A program made the position numbers and the translations under genes. A model generated the notes under the pieces. The model made no database searches. It saw only the letters and a list, made by a program, of their open reading frames with translations, and was not told where the DNA came from. From the NCBI GenBank assembly GCA_040216735.1, contig JAVJOO010000004.1, positions 495,396 through 559,395 of the forward strand: 64,000 nucleotides of DNA, in the 5' to 3' direction. Shown here in pieces: positions 8,073 through 17,933 of this stretch. Numbering within the stretch: the first letter of the stretch is position 1; every line of letters starts with the position of its first letter. This stretch comes from Alphaproteobacteria bacterium (GTDB taxonomy: Bacteria; Pseudomonadota; Alphaproteobacteria; SHVP01).

Positions 8073-8410
8073 TCGGACGTAAAGTGATCAAGCCTTTATG
8101 AATAAAAACAACGTACTATGGGATATTTTCAATGTAGTTTATTGGGTGGTGCCTGGGCCCCGATATCAACCATTCGGAAACCTAAGTGGCCGGTAGATCG
8201 CGCGGGCCAACGAAACGAAACTTGAGTTCAATCTAATGCGAGGTGCTGGTTGGCGACCCCATTATGGCAAGAGCTTGGATACCACCGTCTTCGCCCCGAT
8301 TGGATGTCGGAAAATGATCTTTGGCGGCTCCCGCAGAATGTTATACAAGGGCCGCTCTCGCCACCCCGGACCGCCCACCCGGCGCGGTGTGGCGACAAAA
8401 TGGATACCCC
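8073..8410. other. 338 nt intergenic region, no supported gene
   Basis: Between nnr and tRNA-Leu. The first 80 nt are unusually AT-rich for the window (around ttatgaataaaaacaacg). Short open frames at 8236-8454 and 8250-8432 run into the tRNA and have no ribosome-binding site, so they are rejected as genes. A weak sigma70-like pair (TTTGGC at about 8320, TATACA at about 8343) lies some 65 nt before the tRNA and may serve it. No convincing hairpin terminator for nnr is seen. Confidence 0.4.
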
Positions 8411-8497
8411 GCGGGCGTGGTGGAACTGGTAGACACGCTAGGTTTAGGTCCTAGTGGGCTTTAGCCTTTGGGGGTTCGAGTCCCTCCGCCCGCACCA
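8411..8497 (+). tRNA. tRNA-Leu (UAG)
   Basis: 87 nt including an encoded CCA. The acceptor stem GCGGGCG/CGCCCGC is perfect, discriminator A at 8494. The anticodon arm CTAGG-TTTAGGT-CCTAG gives anticodon TAG (reads CUN leucine codons). The variable arm is long, as in a class II tRNA, and the T arm GGGGGTTCGAGTCCCTCC is normal. It sits just before tig, an arrangement common in alphaproteobacteria. Confidence 0.97.
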
Positions 8498-8538
8498 GGT
8501 ACATCAATCTCGGTGATAAGGATCATTCCGGTTAGACC

Positions 8539-9993
8539 ATGCAGATTACAGAAACCGCCTCCGAAGGACTGAAGCGCTCTTACAAGGTGGTCGTCGGTTC
8601 CGACGCCATCGAAGAGAACATCCAGAAGAAGATCACGGCGATTGGCGATCAGGCCCGCCTACCGGGTTTCCGACCGGGGAAGATCCCTCAAAAGGTCCTA
8701 CGTGCACGGTTCGGTAAGTCGATCCTCGGCGAAGTTCTCCAGGAGACGGTCGATGAGACGCTCCGCAAGACCCTGGACGACAACAAAATTCGGCCGGCCC
8801 TTCAGCCCAAGGTAGAGGTGTCGTCGTTCGACGAGGGGAAAGACCTCGAATACACGATGGAGGTCGAACTCCTGCCTGAGATCGTTCCCACCGATTTCTC
8901 GACCATCGAACTCGAGCGTCTTGTGGCGGAGATCGAGGACGCAGAAGTCGACAGGGCCATTGAGAGCATCGCCGACCAGCAAAAAACTTTCACCGCGGAA
9001 GAGGGCGCCGAAGCCAAGGACGGGGATGCCGTTCTGATCGATTTCGAGGGGTCAATTGACGGCGAGTTGTTCGAAGGCGGTGCAGGCAAAGACAGCCAGA
9101 TCCAGCTTGGGTCGGGCCAGTTTGTGCCTGGGTTCGAAGAACAACTGGTTGGCGCCAAGGGCGGGGAAGAGCGCGAAATCAAGGTCACATTCCCAGCCGA
9201 CTACCCCTACGAGAAACTGCGCGACAAGGATGCCGTCTTCAAAGTGACCGTTAAGGAAGTGCGTAAGCCAAGCATCCCGCCGGTCGACGACGCATTGGCG
9301 ACGCGCCTCGGGCTTGAAGGGCTGAGCCAGTTGAAGGAGCGGGTCCGCGAACAACTCGCCGAGGAGTATGGCCAGATTTCGCGGCAACGCTTGAAGCGTG
9401 AGCTTCTCGACAAACTTGACACCGCCCACGATTTCGAATTACCGCCGACCCTCGTACAAAACGAGTTTGACGGTATCTGGCAGCAAATTGAGCGCGACCG
9501 CGAGGCCGGGTCGCTCGATCCGGAGGACGCTGAGAAATCGGACGACGACCTCAAAGAGGACTACCGCAAGATAGCTTCGCGCCGCGTAAGGCTAGGCCTT
9601 TTACTGTCGTCGGTGGGTGAGGCCAACAACGTTACAGTCGGCCAGGACGAGTTGAACCGTGCATTGGCGATGCAAGCCCAGCGGTATCCCGGACAAGAGC
9701 AAGAAATCTTCAAATTCTATAAAGAGAACCCGCAAGCAGCGATGCAGCTGCAAGCGCCTCTCTTTGAGGACAAGGTTGTCGACTTCGTACTCGAGCTCGT
9801 CCGCGTCAACGAACGCAAGGTCTCGAAGGACGAGCTCCTGGCGGACCCCGAGACAGATGAGGGCGCCGCCAAAAAGCCGATCAAGAAGGCGAAGTCGAGC
9901 ACCAAGGCAGCGAAGAAGGGCGACGGCAAAGGCGCCGAAGACAAGGGCGCCGATAAGCCAAAAACCAAGAAATCGGCGAAAAAAGACGACTAG
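8539..9993 (+). CDS. tig: trigger factor, ribosome-associated chaperone and PPIase
   Basis: Binds the ribosome exit site and folds nascent chains. 484 aa. The N-terminal ribosome-binding domain contains [14 protein letters not shown] at residues 41-54, the signature loop (GFRxGKxP). An FKBP-type prolyl isomerase domain lies at about 150-240 ([20 protein letters not shown] and [11 protein letters not shown]), followed by the helical C-terminal arms. The last ~50 residues are a low-complexity Lys/Ala/Asp tail ([18 protein letters not shown] and onward), an extension often seen in alphaproteobacterial trigger factors. It heads the tig-clpP-clpX-lon-hup quality-control block and lies 41 nt after the tRNA. 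Confidence 0.97.
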   Translation: MQITETASEGLKRSYKVVVGSDAIEENIQKKITAIGDQARLPGFRPGKIPQKVLRARFGKSILGEVLQETVDETLRKTLDDNKIRPALQPKVEVSSFDEGKDLEYTMEVELLPEIVPTDFSTIELERLVAEIEDAEVDRAIESIADQQKTFTAEEGAEAKDGDAVLIDFEGSIDGELFEGGAGKDSQIQLGSGQFVPGFEEQLVGAKGGEEREIKVTFPADYPYEKLRDKDAVFKVTVKEVRKPSIPPVDDALATRLGLEGLSQLKERVREQLAEEYGQISRQRLKRELLDKLDTAHDFELPPTLVQNEFDGIWQQIERDREAGSLDPEDAEKSDDDLKEDYRKIASRRVRLGLLLSSVGEANNVTVGQDELNRALAMQAQRYPGQEQEIFKFYKENPQAAMQLQAPLFEDKVVDFVLELVRVNERKVSKDELLADPETDEGAAKKPIKKAKSSTKAAKKGDGKGAEDKGADKPKTKKSAKKDD

Positions 9994-10057
9994 TTTCAAA
10001 CGATTCGACTGCCTACATGAATCGTCCAACGCCCCACACAACAACCGGAAAACGACT

Positions 10058-10693
10058 ATGTCGGATATCTTTATGAATACCCTCGTACCGATGGTCGTTG
10101 AACAGACCAACCGCGGCGAGCGTGCCTACGACATCTATTCTCGCCTTCTCAAAGAGCGAATTATCTTCCTGTCTGGGCCGGTCAACGACGCGGTGTCCAC
10201 GTTAATAACCGCGCAGCTTCTGTTTCTTGAGGCAGAAAACCCCGAAAAAGACATAGCACTCTACATCAACTCACCGGGTGGCGTGGTGACATCCGGTCTC
10301 GCGATCTACGACACGATGCAGTACATCCGGCCGGACGTCCAAACCCTGTGCACGGGGCAGGCCGCCAGCATGGGGTCGCTCCTGTTATGCGCGGGGGCGA
10401 AGGGTAAGCGGTTTGCACTCCCCCATGCTCGGGTCATGGTTCATCAACCCTCCGGTGGTTTTCAGGGGCAGGTGACCGACATCGAGATTCACGCCAAAGA
10501 AATTCTCGATACGCGCCAACGACTGAACGAAATATACGTCAAGCACACCGGCCAAAAGATCGATGTGATTGAAGAGGCACTCGAACGCGATCGGTTTATG
10601 TCAGGGCCTGACGCAGTAAAATTCGGCATCATCGACGAGGTCGTGTCGAAGCGCACGGTCGCGAGTGAGGGCGATTCGGCTGAGAAGAAATAG
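10058..10693 (+). CDS. clpP: ATP-dependent Clp protease proteolytic subunit
   Basis: Serine protease that forms the 14-mer chamber fed by ClpX (next gene). 211 aa. With the ATG at 10058, the triad is S104 in [11 protein letters not shown]129 in [10 protein letters not shown] and D178 in [10 protein letters not shown]. The N-terminal segment [22 protein letters not shown] is the standard start of the mature enzyme after a short propeptide. The open frame extends far upstream but that part is a shadow of tig; a second ATG at 10073 is also possible. It is separated from clpX by 236 nt that contain an inverted repeat and a possible promoter. Confidence 0.97.
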   Translation: MSDIFMNTLVPMVVEQTNRGERAYDIYSRLLKERIIFLSGPVNDAVSTLITAQLLFLEAENPEKDIALYINSPGGVVTSGLAIYDTMQYIRPDVQTLCTGQAASMGSLLLCAGAKGKRFALPHARVMVHQPSGGFQGQVTDIEIHAKEILDTRQRLNEIYVKHTGQKIDVIEEALERDRFMSGPDAVKFGIIDEVVSKRTVASEGDSAEKK

Positions 10694-10784
10694 CGCGATC
10701 GTGACCGGCGAGCGCGGGATTTCTACTACCCAAAGCTTAAATCCGGGGTTGCCCCTTCAACCCGAGCCGCCGATGGTCGAGGCC

Positions 10785-10829
10785 GTTAACGATGGTTCGC
10801 GTTGATATTTGGGGCTGGCCATCGTTAAC
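10785..10829. repeat. 11-bp perfect inverted repeat between clpP and clpX
   Basis: Arms GTTAACGATGG (10785-10795) and CCATCGTTAAC (10819-10829) are exact reverse complements with a 23 nt spacer. In RNA this would be a long-loop hairpin; in DNA it could be a pair of half-sites for a regulator. There is no T-run after it, so it is not a standard terminator. It lies about 100 nt upstream of clpX. Confidence 0.6.
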
Positions 10830-10870
10830 AAGATGAAGGATCAGGTTCACTGAAAGACGCAAGATTTAGG

Positions 10871-10900
10871 TTGTACGCGCGGCAGGCCACCGTCTACCAT
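10871..10900 (+). promoter_or_regulatory. possible sigma70-type promoter of clpX
   Basis: TTGTAC (10871-10876) and TACCAT (10895-10900) with an 18 nt spacer, about 30 nt before the clpX start. The match to consensus is partial. Its position after the inverted repeat fits an independent promoter for clpX, but this is inference. Confidence 0.3.
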
Positions 10901-10929
10901 AATAGAGTTGTAGTGATTCGGGTGTGGCG

Positions 10930-12195
10930 ATGAGTAAGTCTGGCAGCGGCGATTCAAAAAATACGCTCTACTGCTCCTTCTGCGGAAAGAGCCAGCATGA
11001 GGTTCGCAAGCTGATCGCTGGGCCCACTGTATTCATCTGCGACGAATGCGTTGAGCTCTGCATGGACATCATTCGCGAGGAGCACAAGAGCGCCCTCGTC
11101 AAGAGTCTCGACGGCGTACCGACTCCGGCCGACATCTGCAGCGTTCTCGACGATTACGTCATCGGCCAAGAATATGCGAAACGAATTCTGTCGGTAGCTG
11201 TCCACAACCACTACAAGCGGCTGAATCACGACTCCAAGAACAACGACGTCGAGATTTCGAAGTCCAATATTCTGCTGCTCGGTCCGACCGGTTGTGGGAA
11301 GACCCTGTTGGCGCAGACGCTCGCGCGTATCCTCGACGTCCCCTTCACAATGGCAGACGCGACGACACTCACCGAAGCGGGCTACGTCGGCGAAGACGTT
11401 GAAAACATCATCCTGAAACTCCTCCAGGCCGCCGACTATAACGTCGAACGGGCGCAGCGTGGCATCGTCTATATCGACGAGGTCGATAAGGTGAGTCGTA
11501 AGTCGGACAACCCCTCGATCACGCGCGACGTTTCCGGTGAGGGTGTCCAGCAAGCGCTTTTGAAGATCATGGAAGGCACCGTTGCGTCGGTCCCCCCCCA
11601 GGGCGGTCGCAAACATCCGCAACAGGAATTCCTCCAGGTCGACACGACCAACATACTTTTCATCTGCGGCGGGGCTTTCTCGGGTCTCGAAAAGATTATT
11701 GCCCAACGCGGTCGTGGGACGGCGATCGGCTTCGGTGCCGATGTGCGCTCCGTCAACGATAAGAAGACGGGCGAGATCTTGCGCGAGGTGGAGCCGGAAG
11801 ATCTTCTGAAGTTTGGACTCATTCCTGAGTTCGTCGGTCGCCTGCCAGTGTTGGCCACCCTCAACGATTTGGACGAGGAAGCGCTCGTCGAGATTCTTTC
11901 ACAGCCGAAGAATGCACTGGTCAAGCAATATCAGCGGCTGTTCGAAATGGAGAACGTGAAATTGACGTTTTCTGACGATGCGCTGAAGGCGATCTCGCGC
12001 CGCGCGATCGGTCGCAAAACTGGTGCCCGTGGGTTGCGTTCGATTATGGAAAGTATCCTACTCGAACCAATGTTCGAACTTCCGTCACTGGATTCGGTCG
12101 TCGAGTTGGTCATTAACTCCGAGGTCGTCGAAGGACGCGCCCAACCGCTGCACATCTATGCTGACCGTCGCGAAGAGGCGGGATCCAGCGCTTAA
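10930..12195 (+). CDS. clpX: ATP-dependent Clp protease ATP-binding subunit ClpX
   Basis: AAA+ unfoldase that recognises tagged substrates and threads them into ClpP. 421 aa from the ATG at 10930 (a GTG two codons earlier is possible). The N-terminal zinc-binding domain has C15, C18, C37 and C40. Walker A GPTGCGKT is at residues 118-125, Walker [11 protein letters not shown] at about 178-187, and the pore and sensor motifs ([34 protein letters not shown]) are present. Length and order are standard. Its neighbours are the partner protease clpP upstream and lon 119 nt downstream. Confidence 0.98.
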   Translation: MSKSGSGDSKNTLYCSFCGKSQHEVRKLIAGPTVFICDECVELCMDIIREEHKSALVKSLDGVPTPADICSVLDDYVIGQEYAKRILSVAVHNHYKRLNHDSKNNDVEISKSNILLLGPTGCGKTLLAQTLARILDVPFTMADATTLTEAGYVGEDVENIILKLLQAADYNVERAQRGIVYIDEVDKVSRKSDNPSITRDVSGEGVQQALLKIMEGTVASVPPQGGRKHPQQEFLQVDTTNILFICGGAFSGLEKIIAQRGRGTAIGFGADVRSVNDKKTGEILREVEPEDLLKFGLIPEFVGRLPVLATLNDLDEEALVEILSQPKNALVKQYQRLFEMENVKLTFSDDALKAISRRAIGRKTGARGLRSIMESILLEPMFELPSLDSVVELVINSEVVEGRAQPLHIYADRREEAGSSA

Positions 12196-12314
12196 GACCT
12201 GCAGAAAGCGGTGCGTCTTGAAGTGGCGCCGATCAAGAGCCACTTTGAGTGAAACAGGGCTCTACGCCCGTATTTTGGTAGGGAAGTCGCGCCAAGGCGC
12301 GGCTCGAGAGTGCA

Positions 12315-14720
12315 ATGACTGAAAAAGCGACGCTATACCCGGTTCTTCCGCTTCGCGACATCGTCGTGTTTCCTCACATGATCGTTCCGCTGTTCGTCGG
12401 TCGGGATAAATCGGTGCGGGCGCTGGAGGACGTCATGAAGGAGGACAAGCAGATCCTTCTTGTGGCCCAAAAGGACGCCGCTGTCGACGACCCAGCGTCG
12501 GAAGACATTCACACCGTCGGCACAATTGGTGCCGTGCTGCAACTTCTTAAGTTGCCCGACGGAACGGTCAAGGTTCTAGTTGAGGGTGGCAACCGGGCGC
12601 GAATTCAGAGCTTTGCGGAGAACACCGATTTCTTCCAGGCCTACGCTGAAGTAGTCGAGGATCCGGAACCCGATTCGCAAGAACTCCAAGCGCTCGCGCG
12701 TTCGGTCGTGACCCAGTTCGAGCAATACGTGAAGCTAAACAAAAAGATTCCGGCCGAGGTTCTTGTGTCCCTCAATCAGATTGAGGATCCCTCCAAACTT
12801 GCCGACACTGTCGCGTCGCATATGGCGCTGCGCGTTTCGGAGAAACAAGAACTGCTCGAAACAATCAGGACGTCAGAGCGTCTTGAGCGTGTCTATTCGT
12901 TCATGGAGAACGAAATCGGCGTACTTCAGGTTGAGAAGAAGATTCGCAGCCGCGTGAAACGGCAAATGGAAAAAACGCAGCGCGAGTACTATCTCAACGA
13001 ACAGCTCAAAGCGATCCAGAAGGAACTCGGCGACACTGACGATAGCCGCGAGGAGCTGCACGAACTCGAAGAGAAAATCCGCAAAACTAAGTTCAGTAAA
13101 GAGGCGCGGGATAAAGCGACCGGCGAACTAAAGAAACTGCGGAATATGAGCCCCATGTCTGCGGAGGCCACTGTCGTCCGCAACTATTTGGATTGGTTGC
13201 TAACCATTCCTTGGAAAAAGCGGTCTCGCGTCAAGACCGACATCAAGTTCGCGGCAAAGGTTCTCGATCGCGACCACTTTGGTCTCGAAAAAGTCAAAGA
13301 GCGCATCCTCGAATATCTTGCCGTCCAACATCGCATGAAAAAGATGCGGGGACCGATCCTTTGCCTGGTTGGACCGCCCGGCGTTGGCAAGACCTCATTG
13401 GGGCGTTCGATTGGGACTGCGACCGGCCGTAAGTTCGTGCGGATTTCGTTGGGTGGCGTACGGGACGAGGCCGAAATACGCGGCCATCGGCGGACCTACA
13501 TCGGGTCGATGCCAGGCAAGATCATTCAATCGATGAAAAAAGCCGGGTCATCCAATCCGATCTTCATGCTCGACGAAGTCGATAAGCTGGGCGCCGATTT
13601 CCGCGGCGATCCATCGTCTGCCCTACTCGAGGTTCTGGACCCCGAGCAGAATTTCTCATTCAACGATCATTATCTCGAAGTCGACTATGACTTATCGGAT
13701 GTGATGTTCATCGCGACCGCAAACACTCTGCGCATCCCGCCGGCGCTGGTCGATCGCATGGAGGTAATTCGTCTTGCGGGCTATACCGAAGACGAAAAGG
13801 TAGAGATCGCCAAGCGTCACCTGATCGACAAGCAAATCGAGGCGCACGGGTTGAAGAAAGAGGAGTGGTCCATCAGCGAGGACGCTCTGCGCGACGTGAT
13901 TCGCTACTACACGAGGGAAGCTGGCGTCCGGAATCTCGAACGTGAGCTGGCTAACCTGACGCGCAAGGCAACCAAAGAAATCGTCGAGTCTGGCAAGGAT
14001 AAGGTGTCGGTAACCCGACGCAATCTCGACAAGTATGCCGGTGTTAAGCGGTATCGCTTTGGCGAGGTCGAGCAGGAGCACCTTATCGGGGTTACGACTG
14101 GCTTGGCGTGGACCGAAGTTGGCGGCGAACTCCTCAGTATTGAAGCGTTGTTGGTTCCTGGTAAGGGGAGCATCAAATACACCGGTAAACTCGGTGACGT
14201 GATGCAGGAGTCTATTCAAGCTGCGTGGAGCTACGTGCGCGCCCGTGCGACCGACTTTGGGATCAAACCCACTTTGTTTGATAAACGTGACATCCACGTC
14301 CATGTCCCCGAGGGCGCGACCCCCAAGGACGGGCCGTCCGCCGGCGTTGCCATGGTAACGTCGATTGTGTCGGCACTGACCCAAGTCTCCATTCGCAAAG
14401 ATATTGCCATGACTGGCGAAATCAGTTTGCGCGGTCGGGTAATGCCTATCGGGGGATTGAAGGAAAAGCTCTTGGCAGCTCTCAGGGGCGGATTGAGCAC
14501 GGTCTTGATCCCGATCGAGAACGAGAAGGATCTTGCAGAGATTCCGGACAACGTGAAGAAGGGGCTAAAGATTATCCCAGTGACACACGTTGACGAGGTT
14601 CTGAAGCACGCTCTTACGGCAAAACTCGAGCCCATCGAATGGGATGAAGAGCAGGAATCCCTCGCTAAAGTGGCGGAGACGGATGCTGCAGCTAAACGCG
14701 AAGGTGTGGTGACGCACTAA
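12315..14720 (+). CDS. lon: Lon ATP-dependent protease
   Basis: Soluble AAA+ serine protease that degrades misfolded and regulatory proteins. 801 aa, full length. The N-terminal LON substrate-binding domain starts at [15 protein letters not shown]; the helical region follows to about 320; Walker A GPPGVGKT is near residues 354-361 with IFMLDEVDK as Walker B. The protease domain carries the Ser-Lys dyad: S675 in PKDGPSAG and K718 in GGLKEKL, spaced exactly 43 residues apart as in the family. The ATG at 12315 follows a GAGAG stretch. It follows clpX and precedes hup, the common alphaproteobacterial order. Confidence 0.98.
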   Translation: MTEKATLYPVLPLRDIVVFPHMIVPLFVGRDKSVRALEDVMKEDKQILLVAQKDAAVDDPASEDIHTVGTIGAVLQLLKLPDGTVKVLVEGGNRARIQSFAENTDFFQAYAEVVEDPEPDSQELQALARSVVTQFEQYVKLNKKIPAEVLVSLNQIEDPSKLADTVASHMALRVSEKQELLETIRTSERLERVYSFMENEIGVLQVEKKIRSRVKRQMEKTQREYYLNEQLKAIQKELGDTDDSREELHELEEKIRKTKFSKEARDKATGELKKLRNMSPMSAEATVVRNYLDWLLTIPWKKRSRVKTDIKFAAKVLDRDHFGLEKVKERILEYLAVQHRMKKMRGPILCLVGPPGVGKTSLGRSIGTATGRKFVRISLGGVRDEAEIRGHRRTYIGSMPGKIIQSMKKAGSSNPIFMLDEVDKLGADFRGDPSSALLEVLDPEQNFSFNDHYLEVDYDLSDVMFIATANTLRIPPALVDRMEVIRLAGYTEDEKVEIAKRHLIDKQIEAHGLKKEEWSISEDALRDVIRYYTREAGVRNLERELANLTRKATKEIVESGKDKVSVTRRNLDKYAGVKRYRFGEVEQEHLIGVTTGLAWTEVGGELLSIEALLVPGKGSIKYTGKLGDVMQESIQAAWSYVRARATDFGIKPTLFDKRDIHVHVPEGATPKDGPSAGVAMVTSIVSALTQVSIRKDIAMTGEISLRGRVMPIGGLKEKLLAALRGGLSTVLIPIENEKDLAEIPDNVKKGLKIIPVTHVDEVLKHALTAKLEPIEWDEEQESLAKVAETDAAAKREGVVTH

Positions 14721-14891
14721 AATACACTAATGGCGGGTATCTCAAGCGGAAACGCGCGAAAAAGCTGGGGATAGGTGCTCTTTTCCCTTTGACGGGGGCG
14801 CCGCCCACTCCTACAGTTCGTGCGTCTGATGCAATCCATACACAACATTTGCTATTTCAATTTGCTCTTGTCCTAGAGAGGGGGCCCTGCC

Positions 14892-15164
14892 GTGAACAAA
14901 AATGATCTGGTGGCAACAGTTTCCAATGCTGCTGGTCTTTCCAAAGCCGATGCCACAAAAGCCGTTGATTGCGTGTTTGAAGCGATCACCGACTCGTTGA
15001 AGGCAGGCGAGGAAGTCCGGCTGGTCGGATTCGGCACATTCAACGTGGCGCAACGGAAAGCCTCAGAGGGTCGGAACCCTCGCACTGGCGAAAAAATCCA
15101 AATCCCTGCGTCGAATCAGCCGAAATTCAAGGCTGGCAAAGGCCTGAAGGACGCAGTCAACTAG
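14892..15164 (+). CDS. hup: DNA-binding protein HU
   Basis: Histone-like nucleoid protein, 90 aa, the usual size. The sequence begins MNKNDLVATVSNAAGLSKADA, carries the core VRLVGFGTFNVAQR and the DNA-binding arm signature GRNPRTGEKIQIPAS. The start codon is GTG after AGAGAGGGGGCCC. There are 171 nt between lon and hup, enough for its own promoter, and a good terminator follows. HU-beta type by context next to lon, though the subtype cannot be fixed from sequence alone. Confidence 0.96.
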   Translation: MNKNDLVATVSNAAGLSKADATKAVDCVFEAITDSLKAGEEVRLVGFGTFNVAQRKASEGRNPRTGEKIQIPASNQPKFKAGKGLKDAVN

Positions 15165-15187
15165 TTCTTCACCTAGCATATCTATGA

Positions 15188-15221
15188 AATGCGCCGGCCT
15201 TTGGGTCGGCGCATTCGTTTT
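15188..15221 (+). terminator. rho-independent terminator after hup
   Basis: Stem AATGCGCCG (15188-15196) pairs with CGGCGCATT (15207-15215) around a 10 nt loop and is followed by CGTTTT. It lies 24 nt after the hup stop and closes the lon-hup block before tRNA-Val. Confidence 0.8.
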
Positions 15222-15324
15222 GGAGGCAAGCCCGTAACCTCTAGACCGATCCTTGAACGGACAAGCGAACGCCCGCTCTGGACAAACACCGTTCGATCCC
15301 GCATCTAAGGATTAGGAACCCGAT

Positions 15325-15400
15325 GGGCGATTAGCTCAGCTGGAAGAGCACCTCGTTTACACCGAGGGGGTCGGCAGTTCGAACCTGTCATCGCCCACCA
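15325..15400 (+). tRNA. tRNA-Val (UAC)
   Basis: 76 nt including encoded CCA. Acceptor stem GGGCGAT/ATCGCCC, D arm GCTCAGCTGGAAGAGC, anticodon arm CCTCG-TTTACAC-CGAGG giving anticodon TAC, T arm GGCAGTTCGAACCTGTC. It lies between hup and an unknown membrane protein gene whose start is only 15 nt further on. Confidence 0.97.
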
Positions 15401-15415
15401 CAATTCTCAATAGAT

Positions 15416-16234
15416 ATGACCGATTCCCCCCCTCCCGCACCACCGTTACAGGTAATCGAGACCATCGTTCGCGCCGTCAAGTTCGTTTGGCAGGGCCGTA
15501 ACGACTTCATGAATCTCGCGTTTCCCGCCGTTCTGGTGCTGAGTGTCCTGAATACCGGGGTTGCTCTCGTCGTTTCGTCGCCGGTTGTTCAAGACCTCGC
15601 TCCGGAAACAGAGCAGGTCGAACAAGCGCTCAGGATCAACCTTCTGCCGTTCATTCTTCTGATTCTTCCGTTCGGCTATTTCTGGACGACATTCGCCATT
15701 GGGTGGCATCGTCGCTATCTCCTGCCCAAGGAACACCAGACCGTTCGCCAAATACTGACTTGGCGAAGTCGCCATACACGTTATCTGCTCTATGCGATTG
15801 GCGTCACGATGATCATTGCGACGATCGTCGTTGTCGGCGCCAGCATTGCCGTCTTCGCACCGGTTCTAATGGTTCTTGTACTTGGCGCCGCTGGTGTTGT
15901 TTATGCTCGGTTTTCGCAGGTCTTGCCCAGCGCCTCCATCGATCACGGGCTTACGCTCGCCGAGAGCTGGGCTCTTACCCAAGGCAACACTAGCCGAATA
16001 TTCGCTGCCATTGTCGCGACTTGGCTGCCTGTGATCGTCGTGGTGAGTGTCGCTGAGAGATTGCTGATCCTCGCGTTGGGGGGCTCCGAGACCTTCATGG
16101 CCCTCTTTGTTCGAGCCTTCGTCGGCAATTTTGTCGGATACATCGGTGTCGCCGTCGGTGTAAGTCTCCTGTCCTTAATTTATGACCATCTCAGGGTCGG
16201 GCAGGGGCCGAGCGTCGATCTGAAGGTCTTCTAA
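15416..16234 (+). CDS. hypothetical multi-pass membrane protein, 272 aa
   Basis: Not a family I can name. The protein has a short proline-rich N-terminus and about six hydrophobic segments (roughly residues 35-55, 75-95, 125-165 as a pair, 195-220, 235-260), with a polar stretch YLLPKEHQTVRQILTWRSR between the second and third. The pattern of the last part (LAESWALTQGNTSRIFAAI) is seen in several alphaproteobacterial inner-membrane proteins of unknown role. The ATG follows directly after tRNA-Val, so it may share the tRNA's transcript. It is followed after 13 nt by the lipocalin-like gene, probably in the same unit. Confidence 0.75.
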   Translation: MTDSPPPAPPLQVIETIVRAVKFVWQGRNDFMNLAFPAVLVLSVLNTGVALVVSSPVVQDLAPETEQVEQALRINLLPFILLILPFGYFWTTFAIGWHRRYLLPKEHQTVRQILTWRSRHTRYLLYAIGVTMIIATIVVVGASIAVFAPVLMVLVLGAAGVVYARFSQVLPSASIDHGLTLAESWALTQGNTSRIFAAIVATWLPVIVVVSVAERLLILALGGSETFMALFVRAFVGNFVGYIGVAVGVSLLSLIYDHLRVGQGPSVDLKVF

Positions 16235-16247
16235 GGAAGGAAATACG

Positions 16248-16703
16248 ATGGTGACCGCGGACCAACTTGTCGGGACCTGGGAGCTGGTCCGCTGGGAAAC
16301 CAGTTACGAAGACGGTCGGAAGATCTACCCAATGGGCGAGGACGCCCAGGGATTCATCCTCTATACCCCCGACGGATTCATGAGCGCCGTTCTATTTCGC
16401 GCCAATCGCCCACCGTTCACGACGGGTGAAGCATTGACCGCAAAAGACACCGAAAAGGTCGCGGGTTGGGACGGCTACTATGCCTATGGCGGCCCCTTTG
16501 AAATACAGGGCGATCGCGTCGTCCACACAGTCGCACATTGCATCTATCCCAATTGGGTCGGAGACACTCAAGTTCGCGGGATTAGCTTCGAGGACGACAA
16601 CCTCGTGCTGTCGACACCCCCTCAAAAAACCCGGCGCGGCACACAGACCAGCCGGGTCATATGGAAGCGGGCGAATCGCGCCTACACCGGGCCACGTCCT
16701 TGA
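16248..16703 (+). CDS. lipocalin-like domain protein
   Basis: 151 aa, one domain. The start LVGTWELVRWETSYEDGRKIYPMGEDAQGFI is broken by the fold's usual first strands: LVGTWELV at residues 7-14 and GFILYTPDGFMSAVLFR at about 35-51, the pattern of Pfam's lipocalin_5 group. No signal peptide, so probably cytosolic; the ligand is unknown. A good GGAAGGAAA ribosome-binding site precedes the ATG. It follows the membrane protein by 13 nt and precedes tRNA-Asp by 41 nt. Confidence 0.75.
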   Translation: MVTADQLVGTWELVRWETSYEDGRKIYPMGEDAQGFILYTPDGFMSAVLFRANRPPFTTGEALTAKDTEKVAGWDGYYAYGGPFEIQGDRVVHTVAHCIYPNWVGDTQVRGISFEDDNLVLSTPPQKTRRGTQTSRVIWKRANRAYTGPRP

Positions 16704-16744
16704 CACCCCACAGGGCCTAAAGTAAATGAGGCGGGCCTCCACAA

Positions 16745-16821
<77 letters not shown>

Positions 16822-16931
16822 TTTCCTTTCGCACCACGATCAATTTGCACCGGTAAGTCGTTGTTGAGGCGCACCTTTCGTAGTATGACTTGGCGCGATT
16901 AGGAAGTGAACTTGGGCGCCGCCGCGCTAGG

Positions 16932-16944
16932 GGTGGCTGCCACC
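16932..16944. repeat. 13-nt palindrome upstream of nuoA
   Basis: GGTGGC-T-GCCACC is perfectly symmetric around one base, about 70 nt before the nuoA start in the 192 nt gap after tRNA-Asp. It could be an operator half-site pair or a small hairpin in the leader; with GC-rich DNA it may also be chance. No clear -35/-10 pair was found in the same gap. Confidence 0.35.
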
Positions 16945-17013
16945 GATCCAAAGCCGCACCATAGCTGGGGAACCTCGGTAGGCGCGGCCCTGGATCGCAG
17001 CGTACGAGGGTAA

Positions 17014-17379
17014 ATGGACGATCTGCTGCGAGAGTACCTGCCGATTCTGATCTTCATCGGCTTGGTCGTGGTCTTGGGTGTTGCATTTATTGCTGCGTCT
17101 TACATTGCAGCGGAACAGCGCCCCGACGCGGAGAAGCTTTCGACCTACGAGTGCGGATTTGAACCGTTCGAGGATACCCGTAGCAGGTTTGATGTTCGCT
17201 TCTATCTAGTTGCGCTTCTTTTCATCATTTTCGATCTTGAGGTTGCGTTCCTTTTCCCCTGGGCGATAACCCTGGGCGATACTGGCGCATTCGGTTTTTG
17301 GTCGATGGTCATCTTTCTAGGCGTTCTGACGATCGGCTTCATTTACGAATGGAAGAAGGGGGCTCTCGAATGGGAGTGA
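17014..17379 (+). CDS. nuoA: NADH-quinone oxidoreductase subunit A
   Basis: Membrane subunit of complex I near the quinone site. 121 aa with three transmembrane segments (about 7-30, 65-85, 92-112). Between helices 1 and 2 is the conserved loop [23 protein letters not shown] split as STYECGFEP and [11 protein letters not shown], including the diagnostic cysteine. The ATG follows ACGAGGGTAA. First gene of the 14-subunit operon; its end overlaps nuoB by 10 nt. Confidence 0.97.
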   Translation: MDDLLREYLPILIFIGLVVVLGVAFIAASYIAAEQRPDAEKLSTYECGFEPFEDTRSRFDVRFYLVALLFIIFDLEVAFLFPWAITLGDTGAFGFWSMVIFLGVLTIGFIYEWKKGALEWE

Positions 17380-17915
17380 GTGCCACGACCGTCCAACCCG
17401 CCGGCGAGCGCGACCTGACCGCCGACCCGTTTTTTCATCAGGTCTCCGACGAGCTCGCCGACAAGGGGTTTGTCGTCACCCAGGTCGACAAAGTTGTCAA
17501 TTGGGCGCGTACGGGCTCTCTTTGGTGGATGACTTTCGGCTTGGCTTGCTGTGCCGTCGAAATGATGCACGCCTCCATGCCGCGCTACGACTTGGATCGC
17601 TTCGGTGTCATGCCCCGCGCCAGCCCCCGGCAATCCGACCTCATGATCGTCGCGGGAACGCTGACCAACAAGATGGCGCCGGCGCTCCGGAAGGTCTACG
17701 ACCAGATGGCGGAACCGCGCTACGTGATTTCCATGGGCAGTTGCGCCAACGGCGGCGGTTATTACCATTATTCCTACTCCGTCGTCCGTGGTTGCGACAG
17801 GATCGTTCCGGTTGACGTCTATGTTCCGGGGTGCCCCCCTACGGCCGAGGCCTTGGTTTACGGAATCCTACAATTGCAGAAGAAGATCCGCCGCACCGTC
17901 ACAATCGCTCGGTAG
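17370..17915 (+). CDS. nuoB: NADH-quinone oxidoreductase subunit B
   Basis: Peripheral-arm subunit carrying iron-sulfur cluster N2, the last electron donor to quinone. 181 aa. N2 ligands are C60 and C61 ([11 protein letters not shown]), C125 (MGSCANGGG) and C155 (VPGCPPTAE). The start is set at the ATG at 17370, which overlaps nuoA by 10 nt and gives the usual family N-terminus; the open frame upstream is a shadow of nuoA. Next gene nuoC begins 18 nt later. Confidence 0.97.
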   Translation: MGVSATTVQPAGERDLTADPFFHQVSDELADKGFVVTQVDKVVNWARTGSLWWMTFGLACCAVEMMHASMPRYDLDRFGVMPRASPRQSDLMIVAGTLTNKMAPALRKVYDQMAEPRYVISMGSCANGGGYYHYSYSVVRGCDRIVPVDVYVPGCPPTAEALVYGILQLQKKIRRTVTIAR

Positions 17916-17933
17916 TTTTGGTAATCAGGCCGT

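Noticed and set aside
8236-8454. Short frames before tRNA-Leu
   Set aside because: They read into the tRNA gene, lack a ribosome-binding site and match nothing.
10785-10829. Inverted repeat as a CtrA binding site
   Set aside because: TTAA occurs in each arm, but the TTAA-N7-TTAA spacing is absent.
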